A stretch of DNA of 26,563 nt. Source: CABZJG01 sp965659715. Lineage in GTDB: Bacteria > Pseudomonadota > Alphaproteobacteria > Rhodobacterales > Rhodobacteraceae. The notes under the pieces were generated by a model that was not told where the DNA came from, made no database searches, and worked only from the letters and a program-made list of their open reading frames with translations. The translations under genes and the position numbers were made by a program. Below, piece by piece: positions 7,950 to 16,404 of the stretch. Each line of letters starts with the position of its first letter. The stretch's first letter is position 1. The stretch spans positions 1 through 26,563 of the forward strand of contig CBFHXE010000031.1 of NCBI GenBank assembly GCA_965659715.1, given 5' to 3'.

Positions 7950-9209
7950 TCATTGTGGCGTCGATGACGTCGGGTTTTCTAAAAGGTTTCGCAAACGCAT
8001 AAAGATGATCAGGCAAGCAACCACCATCAATGCAGCCAGCAAAAAAGGTGCGCCAGGGAAATAGACCGGCATGCTGGGCCTTGAAAACAGCGATAAAAGG
8101 CTGGTCATCACCAGCGGCGTCACAATCATCGCCACCGCATGAAGGCTGCTGAGCACACCTTGTAAGGCCCCTTGCATATCATCCGATATTCTGCGCGAAA
8201 TGATGGCCTGCAGGGCCGGCTGACTGAGAACGCCAAGCGACGCAATCGGGGTCATTGCCATCAGCATCATCCCGTTGCTGACAAAAGCGATAAAGCTCAT
8301 GGCAAAGATTTCAAACCCAAACCCCAAGATGACAGTGTTGCGTTCGCTCAAATAGGTTATTGCAGGACGCACTAGAACGCCTTGGACGATGGCAAAGCAA
8401 AGACCGTATATGGTCAGCGAAATGCCAATCATGCGCGGCGACCAATCAAACCGCTCGGCGGTAAAAAACGGCCATACAGATGGATAAACCGCTGTGCCAA
8501 TTGCGTAAATCAAAAGCACAATCAACAGCGCCTTTAAGCCGGAAAAAGATCCAATTGTTTTGATCGCGCCCAATGGGTTTGCTTTTTGCCAGCTAAATTT
8601 GCGGCGCATCTGATCAGTGACGGTTTCAGGCAGCACAAGAAATCCGATCAGTGCATTGAGGGCCGCCAATGCAGCAGCGACATAAAATGGCGCCCGGTGC
8701 CCTAATTCGCCCAGCAAGCCGCCAAGGACTGGCCCAAGGACAAATCCAACCCCAAAGCCCGCACCGATCAAGCCGAACCGTGCGGCTTTTTCCTCGGGTT
8801 TGGAAATATCGGCCATATAGGCTGCTGCGGTGGCATTGGTGGCAGCGGTGATGCCGCCGATCACTCTGCCGATCAGCAAAAGCCAAATACTTTGTGCCAG
8901 CGCCATCACCAGATAATAGCCGACCATAACTGTCAAAGACAAAAGCAAAACAGGTTTGCGGCCGGATTGATCCGATAATGTCCCAAGAATTGGGCTAAAA
9001 ATGAACTGCATAATGGCAAATAAAGACGACAGCACGCCGCCCCATACGGCAGCCTCGGCAATAGAGGTGTTGGGCAACACATCAAGCAAGAGATCCGGCA
9101 GCACCGGAATAATCAATCCAATGCCCATCGCGTCGATGACCACAGTCATTACGATAAAAAATACAGTTGATTTTCGAACCCTAGCGGGTTTTTTTTGACT
9201 GCTTGTCAT
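7950..9209 (-). CDS. MFS transporter of the TCR/Tet type
   Basis: A 419-residue inner-membrane protein with about 12 hydrophobic segments. D26 lies in the first segment (VVIDAMGIGLIIPVLP), the MFS motif A GTLSDQSGRKP is at 76-86, and the antiporter motif C GFGVGFVLGPVLGG is at 151-164. These are typical of the tetracycline/H+ antiporter family. Many chromosomal members are not resistance genes and export other compounds, so tetracycline export should not be assumed. A long loop near residues 195-215 separates the halves, with charged KFSWQKAN. It starts 23 bases after the enol-lactonase-like gene, so the two are likely co-transcribed. Confidence 0.85.
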   Translation of the reverse strand: MTSSQKKPARVRKSTVFFIVMTVVIDAMGIGLIIPVLPDLLLDVLPNTSIAEAAVWGGVLSSLFAIMQFIFSPILGTLSDQSGRKPVLLLSLTVMVGYYLVMALAQSIWLLLIGRVIGGITAATNATAAAYMADISKPEEKAARFGLIGAGFGVGFVLGPVLGGLLGELGHRAPFYVAAALAALNALIGFLVLPETVTDQMRRKFSWQKANPLGAIKTIGSFSGLKALLIVLLIYAIGTAVYPSVWPFFTAERFDWSPRMIGISLTIYGLCFAIVQGVLVRPAITYLSERNTVILGFGFEIFAMSFIAFVSNGMMLMAMTPIASLGVLSQPALQAIISRRISDDMQGALQGVLSSLHAVAMIVTPLVMTSLLSLFSRPSMPVYFPGAPFLLAALMVVACLIIFMRLRNLLENPTSSTPQ

Positions 9210-9232
9210 GCGAGAGTGCCTTTGCCGTCCTG

Positions 9233-10024
9233 TTATTCACACTGACCAACGGAACGGAAAAATTCGGTCAAAACCCTGGCATATTCGGCAGGCTGCTCAA
9301 CGCAGGGAAGATGCCCGGCTTCGCGGATAAGATGAAATTGTGATCCGGGAATTAAGTCAGTTGTTTCGCGCACCAAGTCAGGCGGCGTTGATCCGTCTTC
9401 TGCCCCTGCGATACCCAGTGCCGGGAGCCGCAAGCCAGAAGTTGAGGTGAAAAAGTCGGTGCCGGAAATTGCGGCGCTACAACCAAGATAGCCTGCTGCC
9501 GGTTGCCGCGCCAACATGTTGCGCCAGAGCTGCAAATCGCTGCTTGATTGGAACTTTTTGCTAAACCAGCGTTCTAGAGTGCTGTCTGCCAGAGCGTCAA
9601 TTCCGCCGGCTCTCACCGCTGCGATACGCTCATCCCACATCGAGGACTGGCCAATTTTCGCCGCTGTGTTGGACAGAACAACAGCGCGCACGATATCTAG
9701 ACGCTTCACCGCCAGACCTTGGGCAATCATACCGCCGATGGACAGGCCGACAAAGATACAGTCCCTGACCTTGAGATAATCCAGCAGGGCTTCTGTGTCG
9801 CGCACCAAACTGCCCATAGAGTAGGGCGCCGCCGGGCATTCAGAAAGTCCATGCCCGCGTTTGTCAAAGCGAATTATCCGCAGCGATTTTGGCAAGAGCG
9901 GCAAGATCGGGTCCCACAGCCGCATATCTGTGCCGAGCGAATTGGCAAACACAACGGGTTGGCCGCTGGGGGCGCCATCAATGCGATAGTGCAGTTTGAT
10001 ATGTCCCAAGTCAGCGTAAAACAA
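9233..10024 (-). CDS. pcaD: 3-oxoadipate enol-lactonase-like alpha/beta hydrolase
   Basis: The 263 residues match PcaD, which hydrolyses 3-oxoadipate enol-lactone in the protocatechuate branch of the beta-ketoadipate pathway. The nucleophile is S95 in GLSIGG, the acid D210 in GAEDGSTPP and the His H238 in EAGHLPCVE. The early segment FANSLGTDMRLWDP and FDKRGHGLS are also characteristic. The start is a TTG at 10024 with AAGGGA about 7 bases upstream. No pcaC, pcaH, pcaG or pcaB lies in the window, and PcaD-like hydrolases are often misnamed, so the exact substrate is less certain than the fold. Confidence 0.75.
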   Translation of the reverse strand: MFYADLGHIKLHYRIDGAPSGQPVVFANSLGTDMRLWDPILPLLPKSLRIIRFDKRGHGLSECPAAPYSMGSLVRDTEALLDYLKVRDCIFVGLSIGGMIAQGLAVKRLDIVRAVVLSNTAAKIGQSSMWDERIAAVRAGGIDALADSTLERWFSKKFQSSSDLQLWRNMLARQPAAGYLGCSAAISGTDFFTSTSGLRLPALGIAGAEDGSTPPDLVRETTDLIPGSQFHLIREAGHLPCVEQPAEYARVLTEFFRSVGQCE

Positions 10025-10167
10025 AGCCGTGTCCCTTTCGGGTTTAAAGGCCGCCTTTCAAAGCCGGCACCACAATTTTTCAAACCGCCTGCTGACACAT
10101 GCGCGCGCCTTTGGCAATGAGTGTAGGTGATTTGCCGCAGATTTTGGCAACATTATGCTTGGTCTGA

Positions 10168-11139
10168 TTAGTCCTTGGTTTGCAGGGCCCGGGCAAACAT
10201 CTCGGCCTCAACATTTCCGCCCGAAGCGACTGCAATGACGGTGTCGGAGGCGATGCTGCCACCATGAAAAAGCGCCGCAGCCAAAGCCACTGCGCCGCCG
10301 GGTTCGATGACAATTTTCAACCGCTCAAACGCCATCGCCATTGCCCGCAAGACTTCGTCTTCGCTGACCACCAGGCCAGCGCCGCAGTGCTTTTGAAGGA
10401 TTGGGAAAGTAATCTCGCCCGGTGTTGGGGTCACGATCGCATCACAAATGCTACCGGTTTTTGTGTCATTGGAAACGCGGGTACCCGCTGCCAGTGATCG
10501 GGCAGCATCGTCAAAGCCTTCGGGTTCGACCGTCCGAACGGTCATGTCGGGGGCGTGTTTTGATAAAGCCACCGCAATACCGCTAGAGAGCCCGCCGCCG
10601 CCGCAACACACAAGCACTTCGGCGGCCCCAACGTCGAGATCACGCGATTGTTGAGCGATCTCAAGCCCGGTGGTACCTTGTCCGGCAATAACTTGTGGCT
10701 CGTCATATGGTTTGATCAATCTTAGCCCGCGTTCAGTGGCCAGAACCTCGGCGATGTCCTCACGGCTTTCATTCGCGCGGTCATAAAGCACAACTTCAGC
10801 GCCATAAGCGCGGGTGTTGGCTAATTTTATCTCTGGGGCGTCGCTTGGCATTACAATGACGGCCGGCGCATTGTGCTGCTGCGCGGCCAGTGCAATCCCT
10901 TGCGCATGGTTGCCTGAGGAAAAAGCCATAATGCCTTTCTCGCGCACCTCATCCGGCAGAGCGGATATTGCGGCGAACGCGCCGCGGTATTTAAAGCTGC
11001 CGGTATGTTGCAGGCACTCAGCTTTGACATAAAGCCGCCGGCCTGCAATCTCATCCAGAAAAGGAGAATGAAGCAAAGGAGTTCTGCGGGCTTTCCCGAG
11101 CAGCCGAATGGCCGCGGCGTGGATCATTTCTAAATTCAT
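10168..11139 (-). CDS. Threonine/serine dehydratase-like PLP enzyme
   Basis: This 323-residue fold type II PLP enzyme probably converts threonine or serine (or a related hydroxy amino acid) to a 2-oxo acid and ammonia. The PLP Lys is K50 in HTGSFKYRG, followed by SSGNHAQG near 80 and the glycine loop CCGGGGLSSG near 175. There is no C-terminal ACT regulatory domain, so it belongs to the short catabolic type rather than biosynthetic IlvA. The ATG at 11139 overlaps the upstream hydrolase stop by one base (TAATG), which implies coupled translation; a longer reading from a TTG at 11160 would run into that gene. Hydroxyectoine dehydratase EutB belongs to the same family, but the position far from doeA and the different neighbours argue against that name. 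Confidence 0.83.
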   Translation of the reverse strand: MNLEMIHAAAIRLLGKARRTPLLHSPFLDEIAGRRLYVKAECLQHTGSFKYRGAFAAISALPDEVREKGIMAFSSGNHAQGIALAAQQHNAPAVIVMPSDAPEIKLANTRAYGAEVVLYDRANESREDIAEVLATERGLRLIKPYDEPQVIAGQGTTGLEIAQQSRDLDVGAAEVLVCCGGGGLSSGIAVALSKHAPDMTVRTVEPEGFDDAARSLAAGTRVSNDTKTGSICDAIVTPTPGEITFPILQKHCGAGLVVSEDEVLRAMAMAFERLKIVIEPGGAVALAAALFHGGSIASDTVIAVASGGNVEAEMFARALQTKD

Positions 11140-11963
11140 TATTTCACAACCTTTATCCAACGGCGCAATGCCTCAAGCGCTTCTGGTTCGTCCAGAAACG
11201 GGATATGACCACGGTCTGGAACTTCAGTCTTTATCATATCTGGATGTTTTTCAAACATTTTTTGTACGGTCTCTGTGGAAAGAAGGTCTGAATTGGCTCC
11301 GCGGATCACGCAGAGCGGCAATCCGTCAAGCGCATCAAACAATGGCCATAAATCAGGTGAGGGCTGTGTAAAGCTATGGCGCACCGCTTCGCGTAATTGC
11401 GGATCATACCGAAGGTGCAACCCTTCAGCGGTTTGCTCAAACAGGTTTTTCACGTCTTGCAGCCATCGCTCATGGGGCACATTATCAAAGCCAACCATCT
11501 GCCCTTCTCGGGCAACTGCAGCGTCTTCCCAAGTGCGTTCGGTTGGTGGGACGCCAAGATAATCGAAAATTGCGCCCAATCCATCTGAGGTCAATTCAGG
11601 CCCAACATCATTCAAGGCCACCCCAAGCAGGTGTGATTTTGCCGTAGCGGCCAAAAACATTGCGATCATACCGCCGCGCGATGTACCCAAAACAGCGCAG
11701 CGCTCTATGCCCAGATGATCCAGCAATTCCAGCGCATCCTTGGCTTCGCGCGGCACGCTATAGGTAGAGATATCTTCTGCCCAGTCCGAGCGTCCCCGGC
11801 CGCGGTAGTCGAGCATAATTACCCGATGATCAGACAAATGCGGGGCGACGAAACAAAAATCATCACTGCATCGGGTCAGCCCCGCAAGGCAGAGGATCGG
11901 CAGGCCGCTGCCGGTATCGCTATAATAAAGCGACAGCCCGTCGGATGTTGTGAAATTGCTCAT
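11139..11963 (-). CDS. Alpha/beta hydrolase
   Basis: A cytoplasmic 274-residue hydrolase. The nucleophile is S95 in GTSRGG, the acid probably D226 in GANSDLLS and the His H253 in DRGHIPFLDEPEAL. The oxyanion region CLAGLTRCSDDF and LDYRGRGRSD are usual for esterase and lactonase members. The nucleophile is Ser, not Asp, so it is not a haloalkane or fluoroacetate dehalogenase. It sits between a haloacid dehalogenase (4-base ATGA overlap) and the dehydratase (1-base overlap), so the three act as one translational unit. The natural substrate is unknown; hydrolysis of an ester or lactone in the same pathway is an inference. Confidence 0.85.
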   Translation of the reverse strand: MSNFTTSDGLSLYYSDTGSGLPILCLAGLTRCSDDFCFVAPHLSDHRVIMLDYRGRGRSDWAEDISTYSVPREAKDALELLDHLGIERCAVLGTSRGGMIAMFLAATAKSHLLGVALNDVGPELTSDGLGAIFDYLGVPPTERTWEDAAVAREGQMVGFDNVPHERWLQDVKNLFEQTAEGLHLRYDPQLREAVRHSFTQPSPDLWPLFDALDGLPLCVIRGANSDLLSTETVQKMFEKHPDMIKTEVPDRGHIPFLDEPEALEALRRWIKVVK

Positions 11964-12649
11964 GTTGCCTCAGCCAATTTTGGAATATCGGTTAAATCCT
12001 GCATCTGGTGCTGTGCTGTCCACGGCAACCGGTCAACGGGATCACGGGCGCGGTTGACCCATACCGCTCTAAAGCCGTAACCGCTTGCGGCCGCTGCGTC
12101 CCAACCATTGGATGAGACAAAAAGCACCTGATCCTTGGTGCAGCCGAAATATGCGCCCACCAGATCATACACCCGTCTGTCGGGTTTAAACACGCCAACG
12201 CTTTGCACTGATAAAACCGCATCTAAGCTTTCGTTTAGCCCAGCAGAGCGCACAGCGCCGTCCAGCATATCCGGTGAACCATTGGATAAAATCGCGGTTG
12301 CAAAACCTTTGGCTTTAAGCACGGCAAGCATTTCAGGGACCTCATCATAGGCTTGTAATTCCCAGTAAAGGCTCAAAAGCTTCTCGCGCAATTCAGCGTC
12401 CTTTTGAAGCCCAAGGGCATCAAGCGCAAAATCAAGACCATTTTGGGTCACAGTCCAGAAATCTGTATGCTCGTCAGTGATCGCCCTCAGCCATGTATAT
12501 TGCAGCTGTTTGGCACGCCAAATTTCGGCCAGTTTGGGCCATTGGGTTGCAAACTCACTGTGGCCTGGCTCCTCTGCCACAAGGCGGGCAGCGGCAGCCA
12601 CATCAAAAAGGGTTCCATAAGCATCAAAAACGCAAGTTGTTATAGCCAT
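11960..12649 (-). CDS. Haloacid dehalogenase, type II (HAD superfamily)
   Basis: The 229 residues match L-2-haloacid dehalogenases, which replace the halogen of a 2-haloacid through an Asp ester. The nucleophile is D9 in FDAYGTLFD. Motif II is SNGS at 122-125, the Lys K155 is in FKPDRRVY and the acidic motif is SSNGWD at 179-184. The sequence WRAKQLQYTWLRA near 44-56 carries the Arg (R45) that matches the halide or substrate Arg of the family. The pattern is that of real type II dehalogenases rather than general HAD phosphatases. The ATG at 12649 has AAGGA 7 bases upstream; a longer frame starting at 12691 is rejected. It is the first gene of a minus-strand run, so its promoter should lie between 12650 and 12896. 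Confidence 0.87.
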   Translation of the reverse strand: MAITTCVFDAYGTLFDVAAAARLVAEEPGHSEFATQWPKLAEIWRAKQLQYTWLRAITDEHTDFWTVTQNGLDFALDALGLQKDAELREKLLSLYWELQAYDEVPEMLAVLKAKGFATAILSNGSPDMLDGAVRSAGLNESLDAVLSVQSVGVFKPDRRVYDLVGAYFGCTKDQVLFVSSNGWDAAAASGYGFRAVWVNRARDPVDRLPWTAQHQMQDLTDIPKLAEAT

Positions 12650-12896
12650 CTTTCGATCCTTTTGGTGCAATCTGCCATGGAGAAAGCCCATGGAAAAGAA
12701 AAATTTACTATTTTTTCACTAAGATGTTTTGGAATTTGTAGGTCTCGGTAAATCCCCGAGCAGCTCAGAGATGTTGGAGTGAGACGATATTTCCGGGCGG
12801 CCGTACTTATTTGGGTGGGCTGTCATATGCTGCCTTGCTCTGACGGACATGGGATGTCATGCACGTAGTGGATACTCTAACGTTCCGAGGGAACAG

Positions 12897-14183
12897 ATGA
12901 TACAGCCAAGATTTATGCAAGCTTTGCCCATTTGGGCACGGATTGGGATGTTGTCCTTTGGCGGCCCGGCTGCGCAAATCGCTTTGATGCACCGCGTTAT
13001 TGTGGATGAACAAAAATGGATGCGAGAGCGCGAATATCTCAACGCGCTGGCGTTTTGTATGCTTCTGCCTGGCCCTGAAGCGATGCAACTGGCCACTTAT
13101 TCGGGGTGGCGGCTACATGGCATTCGCGGTGGCTTAGCGGCCGGTTTGCTTTTCGTGCTGCCCGGGGCCTTGGTCATTTTGGCGCTGGGTGCGATTTATC
13201 TGCTTTATGGCGATGTGCCTTGGTTGCAAGCGCTGTTTTTGGGCATCAAGGCGGCGGTTCTGGTGATTGTTCTTGAAGCCTTGCTACGGGTGGCAAAGCG
13301 CAGCCTGACCCAAACGCGTCACTGGCTGATTGCCGGACTTTCGTTTTTTAGTTTGTTTTGCCTAAGCCTGCCGTTTCCATTGGTCATTCTTGCGGCCGGT
13401 CTTTATGGGTTTTTGTTTGCCGGCTTAGCGCACAGCCCGAACTTAGATGCCAAAGTTGATGTCTCGCCCTTGCGCAGTCTGGCCACCATCCTGACCTGGC
13501 TTGTGATTTGGTGGGCGCCGATCTTGGTGGTTGCACATTTTGCCGAAAGTGGGGTTTTGGCAGAGATCGGCATCTTTTTTTCAAAACTGGCAACCGTGAC
13601 CTTTGGCGGGGCTTATGCGGTGCTTGCCTATATGGCGCAGGATGCGGTGGAGGCAAAGCAATGGCTGAGCGCCACAGAAATGATGGATGGTCTTGGATTG
13701 GCGGAAACAACCCCCGGACCGTTGATTTTGGTGACCGAGTTCGTTGGCTTTCTGGCCGGTGCACGGGCCAGTGGCGGGCTTGATTTGGGGGCCGGGCTTT
13801 TGGCTGCAGGCATGACGCTTTGGGCGACCTTTGCACCCTGCTTTTTGTGGGTTTTTACCGGCGCGCCCTATATTGAATGGATTGCATCCAAACGCCGCCT
13901 GAGCGCGGCTCTTGCAGCCATATCGGCCGCTGTGGTCGGGGTGATCTTAAACCTGTCGATCTGGTTTGCACTTCATGTTCTATTTGCCGATGTGCAAAGG
14001 CTTGGGCTCGGACCGGTGGCCGTTTGGTGGCCCGACCTGGGCACGCTTGATGTTTGGGCATTGGCGCTTGCGGGGATCGCAGCCGTTTTGCTGCTTGTGA
14101 TGAAAAGAAGCGTTTTATTGACGCTTGGCCTGTGTTCAGTTTTGGGGATGGCGTCTAGTTTTGCTTTTATGCCATTTGGCTAG
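12897..14183 (+). CDS. chrA: Chromate transporter
   Basis: This 428-residue inner-membrane protein of the CHR family expels chromate by proton-coupled exchange. It has two homologous halves, as in the long ChrA type. The first contains MLSFGGPAAQIALMH near 18-32 and LLPGPEAMQLATYSGWRLHG near 56-75. The second contains TFGGAYAVLAYM near 234 and ETTPGPLILVTEFVGF near 268. Both G-G-x-x-A and P-G-P motifs are kept. The ATG at 12897 is preferred over 12849 because CGAGGGA lies about 5 bases upstream. No chrB regulator is adjacent. In marine bacteria such genes may serve sulfate-like oxyanions, so the real substrate is not certain. Confidence 0.87.
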   Translation: MIQPRFMQALPIWARIGMLSFGGPAAQIALMHRVIVDEQKWMREREYLNALAFCMLLPGPEAMQLATYSGWRLHGIRGGLAAGLLFVLPGALVILALGAIYLLYGDVPWLQALFLGIKAAVLVIVLEALLRVAKRSLTQTRHWLIAGLSFFSLFCLSLPFPLVILAAGLYGFLFAGLAHSPNLDAKVDVSPLRSLATILTWLVIWWAPILVVAHFAESGVLAEIGIFFSKLATVTFGGAYAVLAYMAQDAVEAKQWLSATEMMDGLGLAETTPGPLILVTEFVGFLAGARASGGLDLGAGLLAAGMTLWATFAPCFLWVFTGAPYIEWIASKRRLSAALAAISAAVVGVILNLSIWFALHVLFADVQRLGLGPVAVWWPDLGTLDVWALALAGIAAVLLLVMKRSVLLTLGLCSVLGMASSFAFMPFG

Positions 14184-14268
14184 ATTTACCCGGTTTTAAC
14201 AGCTGGTTTGTGCACCACCGCGATACCGCCGAAATACCGACGTAAAACAGATGTGGCATTTTGGCAGT

Positions 14269-15252
14269 TTACGGGGCCAGTAAAACCGCCCCGCTACGGC
14301 CGCCGCGCTCGATCTGTTCATGGGCTTTAATGCAGTCCTGAAGTGGATAAATCTCATGCACTGCCGGATTAAATGCCCCATCAGCAAAGGCATCATGCAG
14401 TTTGTTGATCGCATTTGCACGCTGCGAGGGCTCAAGAATATAGACCAGAACGATATCCACAGTGATGGCTTTGAACAAATACGGCCCAAAGGGAAAAACC
14501 GGGTTCATTTCAAGCGCCGATCCATAGGCGGCAATGGTGCCGGATGGCCGCATAACGCGCCCCAATAGCTCAGCATTTGGGCCGAATTCCACCTCGACCG
14601 CGCGGTCTATGCCATTGGGACTAATAGCAGAAATCTGTTTTGCTAAGTCTGGTGCGCGGTAATCAAGCACATGATCCGCGCCTGCTTCTTTAACACGATC
14701 AAAGCCGCCCGGGGATGCGGTTGCAATCACACGCGCGCCGCCCCATTTTGCCAATTGGATCGCATTATGCGCCACCGAGCCCGCGCCGCCCGAGATTAAA
14801 ACGGTCTGGTCTTTGACATCACCCCCGCCAAAAACGCAGTGCGCTGCAGTTAGTCCCGGGATGCCCAATGTTGCGCCGCTTTCAAATCCCATGGCGCTTG
14901 GCATTTCAACGGCTTGATGCGCCGGCAAGGCAATATATTCGGCTGCAGTGCCCAAAGCCCGCCCCCATTGCCCGTTCCAAATCCAAACCCGCTCACCCAT
15001 GCGTTTTTGATCCACCCCCGCACCAACAGCTTCAATGATACCAGACCCGTCGGAATGTGGAATAACCATATCATAAGAAGGCTTGGTGACGCCGGGCCGG
15101 ATACCAGCACGTGATTTCACGTCAGAGGGATTGGCGCCTGAAAATTTAATTTTGACCAAAACTTCGCCATCTTGAGGCAAAGGTGTTGAACATTCTTCGA
15201 AAGTTAGGACCTGGCTCGCGGGACCAAACCGGCGATAAACAATTGCACGCAT
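14269..15252 (-). CDS. NADPH:quinone oxidoreductase-like protein (zinc-free MDR)
   Basis: A 327-residue medium-chain reductase of the zeta-crystallin/QOR type. It lacks the zinc-binding Cys sets. The cofactor motif is GGAGSVAHNA near 155, a variant of the usual GGAGAVG. The N-terminal MRAIVYRRFGPASQVL and the NPSDVKSRAG block are typical of NADPH-dependent quinone or enone reductases. It starts 18 bases after the irr stop on the same strand and is probably co-transcribed with irr, which suggests but does not prove iron- or redox-linked expression. It converges with chrA across about 85 bases that show no clear terminator. Confidence 0.83.
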   Translation of the reverse strand: MRAIVYRRFGPASQVLTFEECSTPLPQDGEVLVKIKFSGANPSDVKSRAGIRPGVTKPSYDMVIPHSDGSGIIEAVGAGVDQKRMGERVWIWNGQWGRALGTAAEYIALPAHQAVEMPSAMGFESGATLGIPGLTAAHCVFGGGDVKDQTVLISGGAGSVAHNAIQLAKWGGARVIATASPGGFDRVKEAGADHVLDYRAPDLAKQISAISPNGIDRAVEVEFGPNAELLGRVMRPSGTIAAYGSALEMNPVFPFGPYLFKAITVDIVLVYILEPSQRANAINKLHDAFADGAFNPAVHEIYPLQDCIKAHEQIERGGRSGAVLLAP

Positions 15253-15270
15253 ATTAACCTGTTGATTTTC

Positions 15271-15693
15271 TTATGTTGATTTCTTACGCAATCGGATGAT
15301 TACATCGACTGAGCTAATTTCAGCGCCCGCTGGAGCCAGCGGAAGTTCTTTGATTTTTAGCTGATCTGCCGGTGCATCAGTGAGCTTGCCTTCATCTTCC
15401 CAGTAAAAATGCGGGTGATCGTGTGTGTTTGTATCAAAATAGCTTTTCGATCCATCTACGGTCACTTCTTGCATCAAACCGCTGTCACAGAACACGCGCA
15501 AAGTGTTGTACACGGTGGCCAAAGAGACTTTGTTGCCCAAGTGCTGGACATTTTCAAAAAGGCTTTCGGCCGTCACATGACGATGGTGTCCGTCCCCAAT
15601 AAGCGCTTCTGCAAGTGCCAACCTTTGGCGGGTTGGACGCAGATTGGCTTTCGAGAGCCAGCGGCTTGCTTTTAGGATTGAGGCTGAAGTCAT
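15271..15693 (-). CDS. irr: Iron response regulator Irr (Fur family)
   Basis: The 140-residue protein is a Fur-type winged-helix repressor or activator that senses iron through haem in alphaproteobacteria. The DNA-binding part has RPTRQRLALAEAL, HRHVTAESLF and LATVYNTLRVF. The Fur C-x-x-C structural zinc motifs are absent, as expected for Irr, and the HDHPHFYWEDEGKL segment corresponds to the His-rich dimer region. The ATG at 15693 has AGGA about 7-8 bases upstream and replaces a TTG at 15714. It is divergent from fabA across 168 bases, an arrangement shared by many alphaproteobacteria as I recall. Confidence 0.88.
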   Translation of the reverse strand: MTSASILKASRWLSKANLRPTRQRLALAEALIGDGHHRHVTAESLFENVQHLGNKVSLATVYNTLRVFCDSGLMQEVTVDGSKSYFDTNTHDHPHFYWEDEGKLTDAPADQLKIKELPLAPAGAEISSVDVIIRLRKKST

Positions 15694-15861
15694 GGCTTTT
15701 CCTGATAATAACAATTGTAGTTTACCGCCAATTAGGAAGGAATTTCAATGTTTTTTATAGCTTCTAGACGCAACGATCCTCGGCGAGGCTTGCATGCCTG
15801 TTGGCCTCAATGATAGAGAAAGCGGAATTGAATGTTGCTTGTGTTGAAGGAGAGTGCCTGA

Positions 15862-16371
15862 ATGGCCAATTTTCCCACCAGTTTTGATAAAGAAGACCTG
15901 CTGAAATGCGCAAGAGGGGAATTATTTGGCCCCGGCAATGCCCAGCTTCCAGAACCCCCGATGTTGATGATGGATCGCATCACAGAAATTAGCCAGGATG
16001 GCGGGGACCATGGGAAAGGCCATGTCATTGCCGAGTTTGATCTAACTCCCGATCTTTGGTTTTTTGATTGCCATTTTCCCGGCAATCCAATTATGCCGGG
16101 GTGCTTGGGCCTAGATGGGCTATGGCAGTTGACCGGCTTTAATCTGGGTTGGCGGGGCTGGCAGGGCCGTGGATATGCATTGGGCGTCGGCGAAGTAAAA
16201 CTGACGGGTATGGTCCGACCGGACCGAAAGATGTTAAAGTATTTTGTTAATTTTTCCAAAGCTATTCAAACCCGTCGGTTGACCATGGGTGTAGCGGATG
16301 GCCGGGTTGAGGCCGATGGTGAAACCATTTATCAAGTCAAAGACATGAAGGTTGCTTTGTCGGAAAGCTAA
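15862..16371 (+). CDS. fabA: 3-hydroxydecanoyl-ACP dehydratase/isomerase
   Basis: FabA dehydrates 3-hydroxydecanoyl-ACP and isomerises trans-2 to cis-3-decenoyl-ACP, the branch point to unsaturated fatty acids. The 169 residues have full family length. The active-site pair is H71 in FDCHFPGNPIMPG and D85 in GLDGLWQLTG. AAGGAGA lies 8-9 bases before the ATG. It is followed by fabB after 33 bases and fabI, giving a complete elongation and unsaturation set. The divergent irr promoter shares the upstream region. Confidence 0.95.
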   Translation: MANFPTSFDKEDLLKCARGELFGPGNAQLPEPPMLMMDRITEISQDGGDHGKGHVIAEFDLTPDLWFFDCHFPGNPIMPGCLGLDGLWQLTGFNLGWRGWQGRGYALGVGEVKLTGMVRPDRKMLKYFVNFSKAIQTRRLTMGVADGRVEADGETIYQVKDMKVALSES

Positions 16372-16404
16372 GTCAGACCTTTATACATTTTAAGGAGTGC
16401 GCCA

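Noticed and set aside
7950..9209. Tetracycline resistance gene
   Set aside because: The Tet-type MFS motifs are present, but chromosomal members of this family commonly transport other compounds; nothing in the context supports resistance.
10168..11139. Hydroxyectoine dehydratase EutB, to pair with doeA
   Set aside because: It is about 10 kb from doeA, on the other strand, and coupled to a dehalogenase and a hydrolase; a general threonine/serine dehydratase is safer.
12675..12693. Two CCATGG sites 13 bases apart upstream of the dehalogenase
   Set aside because: They are short palindromes that may be chance; no known operator fits, although the region should hold the operon promoter.
12744..12760. 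Hairpin CTCGG ... CCGAG between the dehalogenase and chrA
   Set aside because: The stem is only 5 bp with no T-run on either strand, so it does not support a terminator.
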